Source: Agromyces tardus
GTDB lineage: Bacteria > Actinomycetota > Actinomycetes > Actinomycetales > Microbacteriaceae
Assembly (NCBI RefSeq): GCF_003710805.1
Contig: NZ_RHHB01000007.1
Location: 60,355 to 124,354 of the forward strand
DNA: 64,000 nt
Reading direction: 5' to 3'
Numbering within the stretch: position 1 is the first letter of the stretch; the number at the start of each line of letters is the position of its first letter. The notes below the pieces were generated by a model. The model had not been told where the DNA came from. It did no database searches and saw nothing but the letters and a program-made list of their open reading frames with translations. Shown here one piece after another: positions 48,265 to 57,900 of this stretch. Made by a program: the position numbers and the translations under genes.

Positions 48265-49226
48265 CGGCTCGCCTCGGCGGTCCAGTGCCGTACGCCGTCG
48301 ATGAGCTGCGAGCGGATGCCGCCGGCACGCTCCATGCGCTCGAGGTTCCCGGTCACGGGGAAGATCGCGTAGTCGAGCGCCCCGGGAGCCCACGGCCCGA
48401 GGTCGCTTCCCGCCGAGCGGATGAGCTCGAGCGTCGTGAGCGGGCGCCCCGCCGCGGCCAGCTGCTCGGCGATCACGCGGTCGATCGCCCGCGTGTAGGC
48501 CTCGCTCTCGTCGAGGAACTCGCCGACGGTCGCGCCTTCGTACACCGGGTAGTGGGCGGTGAGCAGCAGCTCGGGGTCGAGCGAGCGGAACAGCTCGATC
48601 GTGGCGAGGTAGGGGTCGACGTCGCGGTACGTCGGCGGGAAGGCCGGCCGACCGTCGGCGGTGGGCACGGTCGCGCCGAGCGTCGCATCGCCGATGAGCA
48701 CCGTGCGGTTCACCGGATCGTGCACGGCGAGGTGGCCGGGGCTGTGCCCTGGCACGTGCAGGATGCGGATGCGGCGGTCGCCGAGGTCGAGCTCCTCGCC
48801 GCCCTGCACGACGCGGTCGACGGGCACGAGGTCCGAGACCGAGCGCAGGTACGCCGTGGTCTCCGGCGGATCGTCGAAGCCATCGGGCTCGCGGAACTCT
48901 CCGTACCGCACGTCGATGAGCCGCTGCACGTCCTCGGTGAGCTCGCGGTCGAGCTCGTGCACGAGCAGCTCCACGGTGGGGACCGCCCGCTTGAGCGCCC
49001 CGTTGCCGCCCGTGTGGTCGAAGTCGCAGTGCGTGTTGAGCGCCCAGCGCACCGACGCACGGTCGATGCCGTGCTCGTCGAGGTAGGGCAGCAGCGTCTC
49101 GGTGATCGACTCGCGGATGCCGGTGTCGACGAGCAGGGCGCCGTCGGGCCCCACGAGCAGGTAGAGCGCGACGAACCGCTCGCCCAGCGGCGCGGGGATG
49201 CGGTGGATGCCCGGGCGGATCTCCAT
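48261..49226 (-). CDS. MBL fold metallo-hydrolase, possible lactonase
   Basis: This 321-residue protein has the metallo-beta-lactamase fold: LLVDTGIRES, the metal motif NTHCDFDHTGGNG, HVPGHSPGHLAVHD and LIGDATLGATVP. In the HxHxDH motif the second His is Asp (HCDFDH), a variant known in several hydrolase subgroups. A C-terminal helical region of about 80 residues follows. In this pathway, opening of a sugar lactone is a reasonable role but thioester or other hydrolysis cannot be excluded. Co-translated with the oxidoreductase gene. Confidence 0.85.
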   Translation of the reverse strand: MEIRPGIHRIPAPLGERFVALYLLVGPDGALLVDTGIRESITETLLPYLDEHGIDRASVRWALNTHCDFDHTGGNGALKRAVPTVELLVHELDRELTEDVQRLIDVRYGEFREPDGFDDPPETTAYLRSVSDLVPVDRVVQGGEELDLGDRRIRILHVPGHSPGHLAVHDPVNRTVLIGDATLGATVPTADGRPAFPPTYRDVDPYLATIELFRSLDPELLLTAHYPVYEGATVGEFLDESEAYTRAIDRVIAEQLAAAGRPLTTLELIRSAGSDLGPWAPGALDYAIFPVTGNLERMERAGGIRSQLIDGVRHWTAEASR

Positions 49227-49237
49227 GGCGACGGGTC

Positions 49238-50389
49238 TCACCGCTCGACGCCGTCGAGCACGAGGCGCAGGCCCGCCCGCGTCGGACGCACGTGGGGTCC
49301 GGCGGGCTGCAGCCAGCCCTCGCCGGCGGCGGCGGCCTCGATCGCGGACTCGTCGATCGTGATGCCCGAGCCCGGCGTGTCGCCGAGCACGATGCCGCCG
49401 TCGGCGAACTCCTGGTCCACGAGCACCCCGGCCGCGAACCGCACGTCCTGCACCTCGGTCGTGAGGTGGTTCGGCACGGCCGTCATCGCCGCGGCCACGG
49501 CCGGGTTGGCGTTGTAGCCGACGGGGCTGATCGGCAGATCGCGCGCGGCGGCGACGGTGGCCAGTCGCAGCAGGTGCGTGACGCCCCACACTGCTCCGGC
49601 CTGCACGATGTCGGGGGCCCCGGCGTCGAAGAGCGGGCGGAACTGGTCGACGCCGGTGAGGTTCTCGCCCGTGGCGACGGCCGCGCCGATGAGGTTGCTC
49701 AGCCGGGCGTGGCCCGCGGCATCCCACCGGCGGAGCGGCTCCTCGACCCAGAGCAGGTCGAGCTGCTCCTCGATCGCGCCCACGTAGCGGGCGGCCTGCT
49801 TGACCTGCCACGATTCGTTGGCGTCGAGCATGAGGCCGGGTCGTTCGGTGTTGCGACGCAGCACGTCCTGGATGATCCGGAGCCGGCGCAGGTCGGCGTC
49901 GAGGTCGAAGCCGCCCTTGAGCTTGCCGGCGACGTAGCCGCGCTCGGCGAACTCGACGTAGAACGCGGCGAGCTCGTCGTCGTCGAGGGCGATGTCGAGC
50001 CCCGACGCGTAGGCGGGCACGAACCGGTCGCGTCCGCCCAGCAGGCGCCAGAGTGGTTCGCCGGCGGCCTTGGCCTTGATGTCCCACAGCGCGGAGTCGA
50101 TGGTCGCGAGGCCGCCGTAGGTGGCGCCGGCGTGACCGGACTTGAACACCTGCGCCAGCATCCGGTCGAAGAGGGCCGCGACGCTGCGGGGGTCCTCGCC
50201 CTCGATCGCCGGGAACAGCCGGTCGATGTCGGCGTGCGAGCCGAGGCCGACGCCGGTGATGCCCTCGTCGGTGTCGATGAGCACGATGGGCACCTCGGTG
50301 ACCGCGTCGGGGATGTGGCCGTTGATGTCGCCGACGGCGCGGCCCCACTGGTGGCGGGCGGAGAGGGTGCGATACCCGGTGATCTTCAT
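49238..50389 (-). CDS. Mandelate racemase/muconate lactonising enzyme family protein, probable sugar-acid dehydratase
   Basis: This 383-residue enolase-superfamily protein has the KxK motif at Lys156/Lys158 (GKLKGGF) and the metal ligands Asp189 (LDANES), Glu217 (WVEEPL) and Glu242 (TGENLT). The Asp-His pair used by most acid-sugar dehydratases is missing: the usual QPD reads QAG near 265 and the usual SPHG reads SPVG near 290. Catalysis would therefore rely on the lysine side. Next to a rhamnose-mutarotase-type gene it is the best candidate for aldonate dehydration in the operon. It starts 13 bases after the mutarotase stop. Confidence 0.84.
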   Translation of the reverse strand: MKITGYRTLSARHQWGRAVGDINGHIPDAVTEVPIVLIDTDEGITGVGLGSHADIDRLFPAIEGEDPRSVAALFDRMLAQVFKSGHAGATYGGLATIDSALWDIKAKAAGEPLWRLLGGRDRFVPAYASGLDIALDDDELAAFYVEFAERGYVAGKLKGGFDLDADLRRLRIIQDVLRRNTERPGLMLDANESWQVKQAARYVGAIEEQLDLLWVEEPLRRWDAAGHARLSNLIGAAVATGENLTGVDQFRPLFDAGAPDIVQAGAVWGVTHLLRLATVAAARDLPISPVGYNANPAVAAAMTAVPNHLTTEVQDVRFAAGVLVDQEFADGGIVLGDTPGSGITIDESAIEAAAAGEGWLQPAGPHVRPTRAGLRLVLDGVER

Positions 50390-50402
50390 GTCGTCCTCGT
50401 CG

Positions 50403-50726
50403 TCAATCCATGTGCCAGGCGAGGTCCATCTCGCGCCAGAGTGTGCCTGCGGGTGCCGGGCCGAATGCGACCTGGCAGGGGTTCGTACGGGTCCACCATT
50501 CGCGGCTCGTCGGATCGGCCTGGATGCGCGCCATGTCGGCCGCGTAGTCCTCCCCGACGTACTCGTAGGTGCCGAAGAGCACGTCGTCGATGATGAAGAT
50601 CGAGTAGTCGCGGATGTGGTTCTCTCGCATCGCCTGCTCGACCCGCGGCCACACCGCGCGGTGCAGTTCGAGGTACTCCTCGCGCTTCTCGGGTCGCACG
50701 CCGACCACGAAGCCGTGGCGGGTCAT
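50403..50726 (-). CDS. L-rhamnose/L-fucose mutarotase family protein
   Basis: This 107-residue protein matches the RhaM/FucU-like YiiL family: HGFVVGVRPEKREEYLELH, VWPRVEQAM, NHIRDYSIFI and WWTRTNPCQVAF, with the active-site His and Tyr pattern. It interconverts the anomers of L-rhamnose or a related 6-deoxy or aldose sugar in the cytoplasm. Position directly after the importer genes, with an ATGA overlap, shows that the imported substrate is a free aldose. Confidence 0.87.
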   Translation of the reverse strand: MTRHGFVVGVRPEKREEYLELHRAVWPRVEQAMRENHIRDYSIFIIDDVLFGTYEYVGEDYAADMARIQADPTSREWWTRTNPCQVAFGPAPAGTLWREMDLAWHMD

Positions 50727-51628
50727 TCCTTCGTTCCCCCCGCGGTCATGCCCTCGACGAGGAATCGCTGGGCGAACAGGAAGATGATGAGGATCGGCGC
50801 GACCGAGAGCAGCGTTGCGAGCGCGAGCGTCGGCAACTGGATGACGATGCTCGTGGCGGTGGTCGGGTTGAACGCTGGCACGTTGGCGAGCAGGTTCGAC
50901 AGTCCGACCTGCACGGGGATCTTCTGTCCGCCGACCACGAGGAACGGCAGGAAGTAGTTGTTCCAGTTGCCGACGAAGCTGAAGAACCCCACGAGCGCGA
51001 TCACGGGCGTGGCCAGTGGCATCGCCACCTGGCCGAACACCCGCAGCTCGCCGGCGCCGTCGATGCGGGCGGCGTTGAGCAGGTCGCGTGAGACGGCCGT
51101 GGAGAAGTAGATGTACGTCAGGTACACGCCGAACGGGAAGAACGAGAACGGCAGGATCACCGCGAGGGGGCTGCCGATGAGCTTCGCCGCGCTCAGCTCG
51201 AGGAAGATCGGCAGCACGAGCGCCGTGTTGGGGATGAGCATCACGATGAGGGTCGTGATGAGCAGCAGCCTGCGGCCCTTGAACTCGATGAGCGCGAGCG
51301 CGTAGCCCGCGGGGATGCTCACGAGGAGGGTGATGGCGAGCGCGGCGAACGAGTAGAACGCCGAGTTGCCGAGCCAGGTGGCGAACACGCCGTCGCCGAA
51401 GGCGAACAGCTCGTTCCAGTTGGCCGCGAGCTGGTCGAGGCTGCCGACGCTGAACGGCCCGTTGAGGAGCAGCTCGTTGTTGGTCTTGGTCGGCGCCAGG
51501 ATCAGCCAGACGATCGGCAGGATGAAGAACGCCGTGAACACGGCGAGCACGAGCGCCACGACCGCCCGCCCGATCCACTGCGCGGGGGTGAGCGTGGTCC
51601 GCCGTCTGCGGGTGGTGTGATCAGTCAC
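50723..51628 (-). CDS. Carbohydrate ABC transporter permease (MalG type)
   Basis: This 301-residue permease has six hydrophobic segments and the EAA-loop segment NAARIDGAGELRVFGQVAMP for contact with the ATPase. It pairs with the permease encoded upstream and the lipoprotein at 52568-53938. No ATPase gene is in the operon, so a shared MsiK-type ATPase is expected, as is usual for actinobacterial sugar importers. GTG start overlaps the previous gene by eight bases. Confidence 0.92.
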   Translation of the reverse strand: MTDHTTRRRRTTLTPAQWIGRAVVALVLAVFTAFFILPIVWLILAPTKTNNELLLNGPFSVGSLDQLAANWNELFAFGDGVFATWLGNSAFYSFAALAITLLVSIPAGYALALIEFKGRRLLLITTLIVMLIPNTALVLPIFLELSAAKLIGSPLAVILPFSFFPFGVYLTYIYFSTAVSRDLLNAARIDGAGELRVFGQVAMPLATPVIALVGFFSFVGNWNNYFLPFLVVGGQKIPVQVGLSNLLANVPAFNPTTATSIVIQLPTLALATLLSVAPILIIFLFAQRFLVEGMTAGGTKE

Positions 51629-52565
51629 GTTCGAACAGCTTTCCGCGGAAGATGAAGACGGTGGACAGGCCGAGCGCCACCACGAGCAGGGTGATCGAGA
51701 TCGCGGCGGATCCCGAGAAGTCGTTCTGCCGGAACGCGTAGAGGTAGGCCAGCTGGTTGAGGGAGTAGTCCTCGGGCACGACGTTCTTGGTCGCCTGGGC
51801 GAGGATCTTCGGCTCGACGAACAGCTGGGTGCCGGCGGCGAGGGACATGATGCCCATGTAGCTGATCCACTTGGCGAGCATCGGCAGCTGGATGTGCCAC
51901 GCGGTCTGCACGTGGGAGGCGCCGTCGATGCGGGCGGCCTCCATCACGTCGGTGCTGATGTTGTTGAGCGCGCCGTACATGATGACGATCCAGCCGCCCG
52001 CGCCCGCCCAGAAGGCGATCACGGTGAACACGACGGGCAGGTTCCCAACGGCGACCACGTTCACGAGGGACTCGTACCCCATGGCGTGCAGCAGGCCCGA
52101 GACGGGGCTCACCGTGGGGTCGAGCACGAAGAGCCAGAGCAGCACGCTCGAGGCGCCGGCGATGGCGCCGGGGATGTAGAAGAGGAAGCGGGCGCTGTTG
52201 CCGAGCCAGCGGACCCGGATTCCGTGCACGACGATCGCGAGGATCACGACGAAGACGATGAGGCTCACGAGCCAGAAGAGCACGTACAGGGCGACGTGGG
52301 CGACGGCCGGCAGGAAGCGGTAGTCGTTGAAGACCCGCACGAAGTTGTCGACGCCGACGAAGGCGCCGTTGCGCGTGAACGCGAGGTACACGGCGTAGAG
52401 CGTGGGAAGCAGCCCGAAGGCGATGAGCAGCAGGGTGTAGCCGCTGACGAACAGGTAGCCGTAGCGCGACTGTCCCGCGTTGACCCGGGTGGCGCGGCGG
52501 CCCGCCGGCCGGCGCCGCCCCGTGGGGACGACGCCGGCGGGAGCCGGGGGTGAGGTGACGGTCAT
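51621..52565 (-). CDS. Carbohydrate ABC transporter permease (MalF type)
   Basis: This 314-residue permease has a Pro/Arg-rich cytoplasmic N-terminus, six membrane segments and the EAA loop EAARIDGASHVQTAWHIQLP. It forms the channel with the MalG-type partner. The ATG at 52565, two bases after the binding-protein stop, is preferred; a GTG six bases upstream overlaps that stop. Confidence 0.91.
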   Translation of the reverse strand: MTVTSPPAPAGVVPTGRRRPAGRRATRVNAGQSRYGYLFVSGYTLLLIAFGLLPTLYAVYLAFTRNGAFVGVDNFVRVFNDYRFLPAVAHVALYVLFWLVSLIVFVVILAIVVHGIRVRWLGNSARFLFYIPGAIAGASSVLLWLFVLDPTVSPVSGLLHAMGYESLVNVVAVGNLPVVFTVIAFWAGAGGWIVIMYGALNNISTDVMEAARIDGASHVQTAWHIQLPMLAKWISYMGIMSLAAGTQLFVEPKILAQATKNVVPEDYSLNQLAYLYAFRQNDFSGSAAISITLLVVALGLSTVFIFRGKLFERD

Positions 52566-52567
52566 GA

Positions 52568-53938
52568 TCACTTGACGGTGTAGCCGTTGACCGTCGCCTC
52601 GTTCTCGAGCTCCTTCTGCCAGGCAGGCAGGAGGGATTCGACGGTCTCACCGGCGGCGATGCCCGGGATGACGACCTTCGCCCACGCGGTCTCGGGGCTC
52701 CAGCTGGTCACGTTCCAGCCGTCCCAGACCTCGGTGGCGGCGTCGCTCATGACGGTCTGGAAGTCGTCGTTCACGAAGTAGCCGGCCTCGGCCTGCTTGG
52801 CGAGCCACTTGGTCGCGGCATCCGTGTAGGCGGGGTAGCCCGAGGACGCGTCGACCTGGAACTCGTCGGCGCTCGTCACGAACTCGAGGAACGTCTTCAC
52901 GGCGGCGAGGTTCTTCGAGTGGCTCGAGGCGTACCACTGGCCACCGCCGACGTTGCCCGCGGCCACGTCGCCATCGGCCCACTTCAGCGGCGGTGCGACG
53001 CCGATCTGTCCTGCGGGAACGGCGAGGCCGCCCTGGAAGATCGCACCCGTGTACCAGACCGGCCCGGGAACGCCGACGAGCTTGTCGGCGTACTTCGCGG
53101 CGAAGTCGGCGCTGAAGAAGCTGTCCTGCACGAGGGTGCCGTTGGCGAGCATGCCGTCGATGATCTTCGAGATCTTCTGGGCGTGCTCGTCGGAGGTGTC
53201 GGAGTGGAAGACCCCGGCCTCGGGCGACTGGAACACGGGCGACTCCGACCCGCCGTAGTAGACGTAGGTCATGAAGCTGTCGCCCATGCTGCCGAGGATG
53301 TAGCCGGGGTGCTCGGCGGCGAGCTTGTCGCCGAGCTCCGCGTACTCCTCCCACGTGGTGGGCACGTCGTAGCCGAACTCGTCGAGCAGCTTCTGGTTGT
53401 AGTAGAAGACCGTCTGGGCGAGGTCGTTGCGCAGGCCGTAGACGGTGCCGTCGATCGTGGCGTAGTCGAGCGACCCGGCAGCGAAGCCGTCGAGGAAGTC
53501 CTGGTCGAGGAATCCCTTGTTGAGCGGGGCTGCGAAGCCCTGCTCGCCGCCCGCGGTGGGCTTCGAGGCCCAGATCGCGTCGTTCTGCTGGGTGGAGAAG
53601 ACCACGTCGGGCCAGCCCTCGCCGGCCTGGTCCATCAGGGCGATCTTGCTCTGGAAGCTTCCGCTGCCGCCGGCGGAACCGTCGTAGGTCTCGTACGAGA
53701 TCTTGATGTCGGGGTGGGCCTTCTCGAAGGCGGTCACCGCGGGCTCGCGGGAGGCGTCGACCCACACGGTGATCTCGCTGTCCGCGACCTGCTCGGCCTG
53801 GGTGAAGCCGTACGTGCTGTCACCCCCGCCCGTGTCGCTCGTGGAGCACCCGCTGAGCGCGAGGAGCCCGGCGGCCGCAGCTGCGGCCACGGAGAGGAAC
53901 CGAACGGATCGGCGCCGGGGGGACATTGGCTGTGACAT
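52568..53938 (-). CDS. Extracellular solute-binding lipoprotein of the sugar ABC transporter
   Basis: This 456-residue protein has a lipoprotein signal: basic RRRSVRF, a hydrophobic Ala/Leu core and the lipobox LALSGC with Cys31. The mature part is a family-1 binding protein (ITVWVDASREPAVTAFEKAH, TVYGLRNDLAQTVFYYNQKLLDEFG in parts). It captures the sugar outside the membrane. It is the first gene of the operon; the 28-bp palindrome lies about 60-86 bases upstream. An ATG 12 bases downstream is a possible alternative start. Confidence 0.93.
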   Translation of the reverse strand: MSQPMSPRRRSVRFLSVAAAAAAGLLALSGCSTSDTGGGDSTYGFTQAEQVADSEITVWVDASREPAVTAFEKAHPDIKISYETYDGSAGGSGSFQSKIALMDQAGEGWPDVVFSTQQNDAIWASKPTAGGEQGFAAPLNKGFLDQDFLDGFAAGSLDYATIDGTVYGLRNDLAQTVFYYNQKLLDEFGYDVPTTWEEYAELGDKLAAEHPGYILGSMGDSFMTYVYYGGSESPVFQSPEAGVFHSDTSDEHAQKISKIIDGMLANGTLVQDSFFSADFAAKYADKLVGVPGPVWYTGAIFQGGLAVPAGQIGVAPPLKWADGDVAAGNVGGGQWYASSHSKNLAAVKTFLEFVTSADEFQVDASSGYPAYTDAATKWLAKQAEAGYFVNDDFQTVMSDAATEVWDGWNVTSWSPETAWAKVVIPGIAAGETVESLLPAWQKELENEATVNGYTVK

Positions 53939-53996
53939 GTCGCAACTCTTTCTGGTCGGCGTCTCTGACGACGAAGTCGCCCGAAGGGGGCGAGAG

Positions 53997-54024
53997 TGAT
54001 TACATCATACATGTGATGTAATCA
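53997..54024. promoter_or_regulatory. 28-bp palindromic operator between GntR gene and sugar operon
   Basis: Perfect 11-bp arms, TGATTACATCA and TGATGTAATCA, flank the 6-base spacer TACATG. It is strikingly AT-rich for this chromosome. It lies in the 158-base divergent space between the binding-protein gene and the GntR gene, a typical FadR-type operator location. A weak relative (ACATCATAGGTGT) near 54058-54070 lies close to the GntR start. Confidence 0.8.
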
Positions 54025-54096
54025 GCAAGGGATTTTCCGACGGAGGGTGAAGGGTGAACATCATAGGTGTGACGAGAGCCTCGCTAGGCTGTGCCC

Positions 54097-54867
54097 ATGT
54101 CCGCTGAACCGAGTGCGACCGACGAGGCCGGCCGACCCGGCTGGTCGCCGTCGACCGCCACGCGCGCGCGCACGCCACGGCTCGGCGTCACGGTCGTGGC
54201 CGAGCTCGTCGACGCCATCGTGCGCGGCGACATCCCACCCGGCGGCACGCTGCCGCCCGAGGCCGTGCTCTGCGAGCAGTTCGGCGTGAGCCGCACCGTC
54301 ATCCGCGAGTCCGTGAAGCGCCTCGAGGAGAAGGGCCTCGTCACGGTCGCCCAGGGCCGCGGCACGCAGGTCACGCCGGCCGACGCATGGAACATGGTCG
54401 ACAGGACGGTGCTCTCGGCGATGGTCGCGAACGACGCCACGCTCGGCGTGCTCGACGACCTCAGCGTCGTGCGGGCGGCACTCGAGGCGGTCGTCGCGAA
54501 GGATGCCGCGGTCTCGCACACCGACGAGCAGCTCGGTCGCCTGCGCGACGCGCTCCAGCTGATGCGCGACACCATCGGCGACGAGCCCGCGTTCAACCAG
54601 GCCGACGTGGTGTTCCACGCCGTGGTCGGCGAGATGACCGAGAACCGCCTGGCCGACAACATCGTCAAGACGCTCTTCCACCAGGCCCGCGTGAGCGCGC
54701 GCTTCAGCCGGCACAGCGAGCTCGAGCTCACCCTCGACGAGCACGAGGCCGTGTTCGCCGCCATCGAGGCGGGCGACCCGGATGCCGCGGAGTCGGCCAT
54801 GCGCACCCACATCCTCGACGCGTGGGAGCGCCGCCGCCCCCCGAGCCCGCGCCGCAAGGACGCCTGA
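54097..54867 (+). CDS. GntR family regulator (FCD/FadR subfamily)
   Basis: This 256-residue protein has the winged helix (LVDAIVRGDIPPGGTLPPEA, FGVSRTVIRESVKRLEEKGL, QGRGTQVTP) and an FCD domain (NQADVVFHAVVGEMTENRLA, LDEHEAVFAAIEAGDPDAAE). It is divergent from the twelve-gene sugar operon and probably represses it at the 28-bp palindrome. TAGGCT with exactly six bases to the ATG, and no Shine-Dalgarno signal, suggest a leaderless transcript. Confidence 0.92.
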   Translation: MSAEPSATDEAGRPGWSPSTATRARTPRLGVTVVAELVDAIVRGDIPPGGTLPPEAVLCEQFGVSRTVIRESVKRLEEKGLVTVAQGRGTQVTPADAWNMVDRTVLSAMVANDATLGVLDDLSVVRAALEAVVAKDAAVSHTDEQLGRLRDALQLMRDTIGDEPAFNQADVVFHAVVGEMTENRLADNIVKTLFHQARVSARFSRHSELELTLDEHEAVFAAIEAGDPDAAESAMRTHILDAWERRRPPSPRRKDA

Positions 54868-54870
54868 CCG

Positions 54871-54901
54871 CCGGAGGCTCCGCCGCGCGCGGAGCCTCCG
54901 G
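54871..54901. terminator. Bidirectional stem-loop terminator
   Basis: Perfect 13-bp arms, CCGGAGGCTCCGC and GCGGAGCCTCCGG, with a 5-base loop lie between the convergent GntR and carboxypeptidase genes (stops at 54867 and 54911). There is no T tract. Position and strength support termination in both directions. Confidence 0.8.
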
Positions 54902-54910
54902 TCGTGACGG

Positions 54911-57900
54911 TCAGTCGAGCAGGTGCTCCAATGCCCGCTGCATCCACTCGGCGCGGGTCGCCGCATCCGAGATGCCCTCGAACCCGAACCCGCTGAACAG
55001 CGAGTGCGGCGTCGCCACCACCGCGGCCTCGGGGAAGCCCGCCGCCGTCGTGACGACGAAGTCGTTCGAGTTCGGCGCGCTGCCCTCCGGCGGTCCGCTG
55101 ATCTCCCAGCCGCCGGTGTCGCCGTTCTCGAACGAGGTCGTGCCCTGGCCGGTCGACACCTCGATGTCGTCGACGAACACGCCCAGCCCCTGGGTGGCCC
55201 AGTCGCTGATGTACGCGATCGACACGTCGACCTGGCCGCCGGCGTAGGCCGACAGGTCGACCGACCACTGCTGCCAACCGCCCGAGTTGCCGGATGCCGC
55301 GTTCCACTCGCCGGTGGTGCCGGTCGGGTCGCACGTCGTCGCGTCGACGACCGTCTGGTAGTGGTCGAGTTGCGGGTGCAGCTCGTTCCACCCGGCGGGG
55401 CAGCTGTCGCCCGTGCTCTGCGACGTGTTGCCGTTGACGTCGGGCAGCGTCGTCCAGTCGTCGGCGCCCGCGGTCCGGGCCTCGACCGCCAGGTGGTCCC
55501 AGTCCGCCTCGGTGTCGTACGACGTCCAGAACGACAGGGTGGCGCCGCCGGCCGGAACGTCGATCGTGCGCGTCAGCCGTTTGTACGACACGTCGGAGAT
55601 CTGGGAGTACACGTAGGCGTCGCCGGCGTGCGGCGAGTACGGACCGCCCTCGCGGTCCCAGCGGCCCGCGACCCAGCTCTCGAACTGCGGGTACTGCGAC
55701 GTCGGCAGGATGCCGCTCGTCGTGATGAACGAGTCCGAGTGGTCCTGGTTGCCGGCGCTGTCGGCGCCGTTGAAGCCCCAGTCGAACCCGGTGAACGGCG
55801 TGTCGACGCCGAGCACGTCGAGGAGGCCGCCCGCCTCCGTCGTGCCGGCATCGCTCACCACGAGGTAGGCGCCGAGCCAGTACTGCAGCGTGTCGTTGGT
55901 GAGGTCACCCGATCCGCCGAGCAGACGGCAGCGGGCGAGGACATCCGCGTCCGACGTGCACTGCTGGTTCGCCGCCGTCGGGTCGTACAGCTGCTGGGTG
56001 TTCGTCGAGAACTGGAAGCCGGCGTACCTGCCCGTGTAGAGGACCTTGCCGCCCTCGTTCAGGAAGTCGCGGACCTCGAGGATCTGGTCCATCGCCAGCC
56101 GCGAGGCGTTGCCGCCTACCCAGCCCGGTTCGCGCGTGATGACGTCGTCGCCGGTGTACCAGATGACGGCGTCGTAGTGCGAGAGCACGCCGAGCGCATC
56201 GGATGCGGTGCGGGCCCGGGCATCCACGTCGTAGACGTCGTATCCCGTGCCGTTGGCCTGGAGTGCGGCGGTGTACGAGTCGAGGTAGTTCGGGCCGCCG
56301 GCCTGCACCGGCGAGGCGCCCGTGTAGTCCTCGTTGGCGACCACGAGCACGTCGTTGCCGGTCTCCTCGACGGCCTGGTAGGTGAACGACTCACTGGTCG
56401 CACCGCCGCCCTCGAACCAGACCTCGACGCTGTCACCAGGGCTCGTGCCGGTGACGAGTCCGCTCATGACCCGGTAGTACACGCTCGTCGAGCCGCCGTA
56501 GCGGTCGCCGCCGGTCCATTCCTCGGTCGGAGCGCTGACCGCGGGGCCGCCGTTGATGGAGTACTTCAGCGTCACGTCGCCCAGGTCGCGCCGGGCGAGC
56601 ACGCGGACCTCCTGCGGGTCGCCGTAGGAGTACTGGAACGTGAAGTTCGACTGCGGCAGGCCGTACTTGTAGGTGTCGTCGCTCTTCAGGTAGAAGGGCT
56701 TCGTCTCGATGCCGAGGTGCGACACCGGGTCGGCCGGATCGGCGGCCGACTTGGCCACGTCGAGCGCGAAGGGCAGCGCGCGCTCGAACTCGGCCTGCAC
56801 CTGCGCCTCGTCGTCGGGGAAGACGAATCCGCCCTCTTGGTCGCCCTCCCCGAGCTCCGGCGTCCAGGCGAGGGTCCCCTGCTGCGAGTGCGCGAAATCG
56901 GTGGTCTCGCCGTTGGTCACGTACAGCACGTCGGACGACAGTCCCGGCTCGAAGTCGGGGATCGCCGGGTCGTCACGGTTGCCCGAAAGTGCGTAGTAGA
57001 TCGGGTCGTCCGCGCTGGGCGTGCCGGTCTGCCAGCCCTCGGGGTAGAGCAGCCACTGCCCGAAGGAGTGGTAGTTGACCTGGAACTCCGCCTTGGAGCG
57101 GTCGAGGAGCGAGATCATGGCCTGCGTCTCGGGCTCGGATGCGGCCGACGGACCGCGGTAGGTGTCGCTGCTGATCTGCGCCGACGACCCCTCCTCATCG
57201 AACCCGAAGTGCTCGGGGAAGTTGCGGTTCGGGTCGACGCCGTCGGCCCGCGTGATCTGGCCGTCGCCGTCGTTGTCACGCAGGTTCTTCCGCCACAGGC
57301 GCTCGTGGTCGAAGGTGTACTGGTACCCGTCGGGGTTGGCGACGAGGAGGAACCACAGCTCGTTGTTCTTGAGGATGCGCTTCACCTCCTGGTCGCCCGA
57401 CTTCCAGCCGTCGATGTAGTAGTTCATGAGACGGCGGTTCACCTCGGTCGAGATCCACTCGCGAGCGTGCTGGGTGGAGCTGTAGACCACCGCCGGGCGC
57501 GTTCCGTCGGGCGTCGGCTTCGCGGCCTGCGTCAACTTGACGGCGATGATCTCCCGGCCCTGGGCGGTGTGGCCGAGCACCTCGAGCTTGACGATCTGCG
57601 GGTTCTTCTTCGCGAGGCTGTAGAGCTCGTCGCGGATGCCGCCGGCCTCATCCCACGAACGCCAGACGTCGTAGCCCGACGCGGCCTGCTCCTCCGCCAA
57701 CTGCTTCGCGGACTTGCCGTCCTTGTTCTTCTTGACGCGCACGTCGACCCCGCGATCCTGCAGTGCCTTCGCTTCCGCCTCGCTGAGCACGACGTCGAGG
57801 CTCACCCCGGCATCGGTGACCCGGCTGGCGGCGACGTCGAGTCCGCCGGCGACGAGTTCCGCCGCCTGCTCCGTGCTCACGTCCGCGGTGTACATGTCGA

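Noticed and set aside
52566..54096. Riboswitch upstream of the sugar operon
   Set aside because: Only the palindromic operator is evident; no conserved riboswitch core was recognised in the leader.
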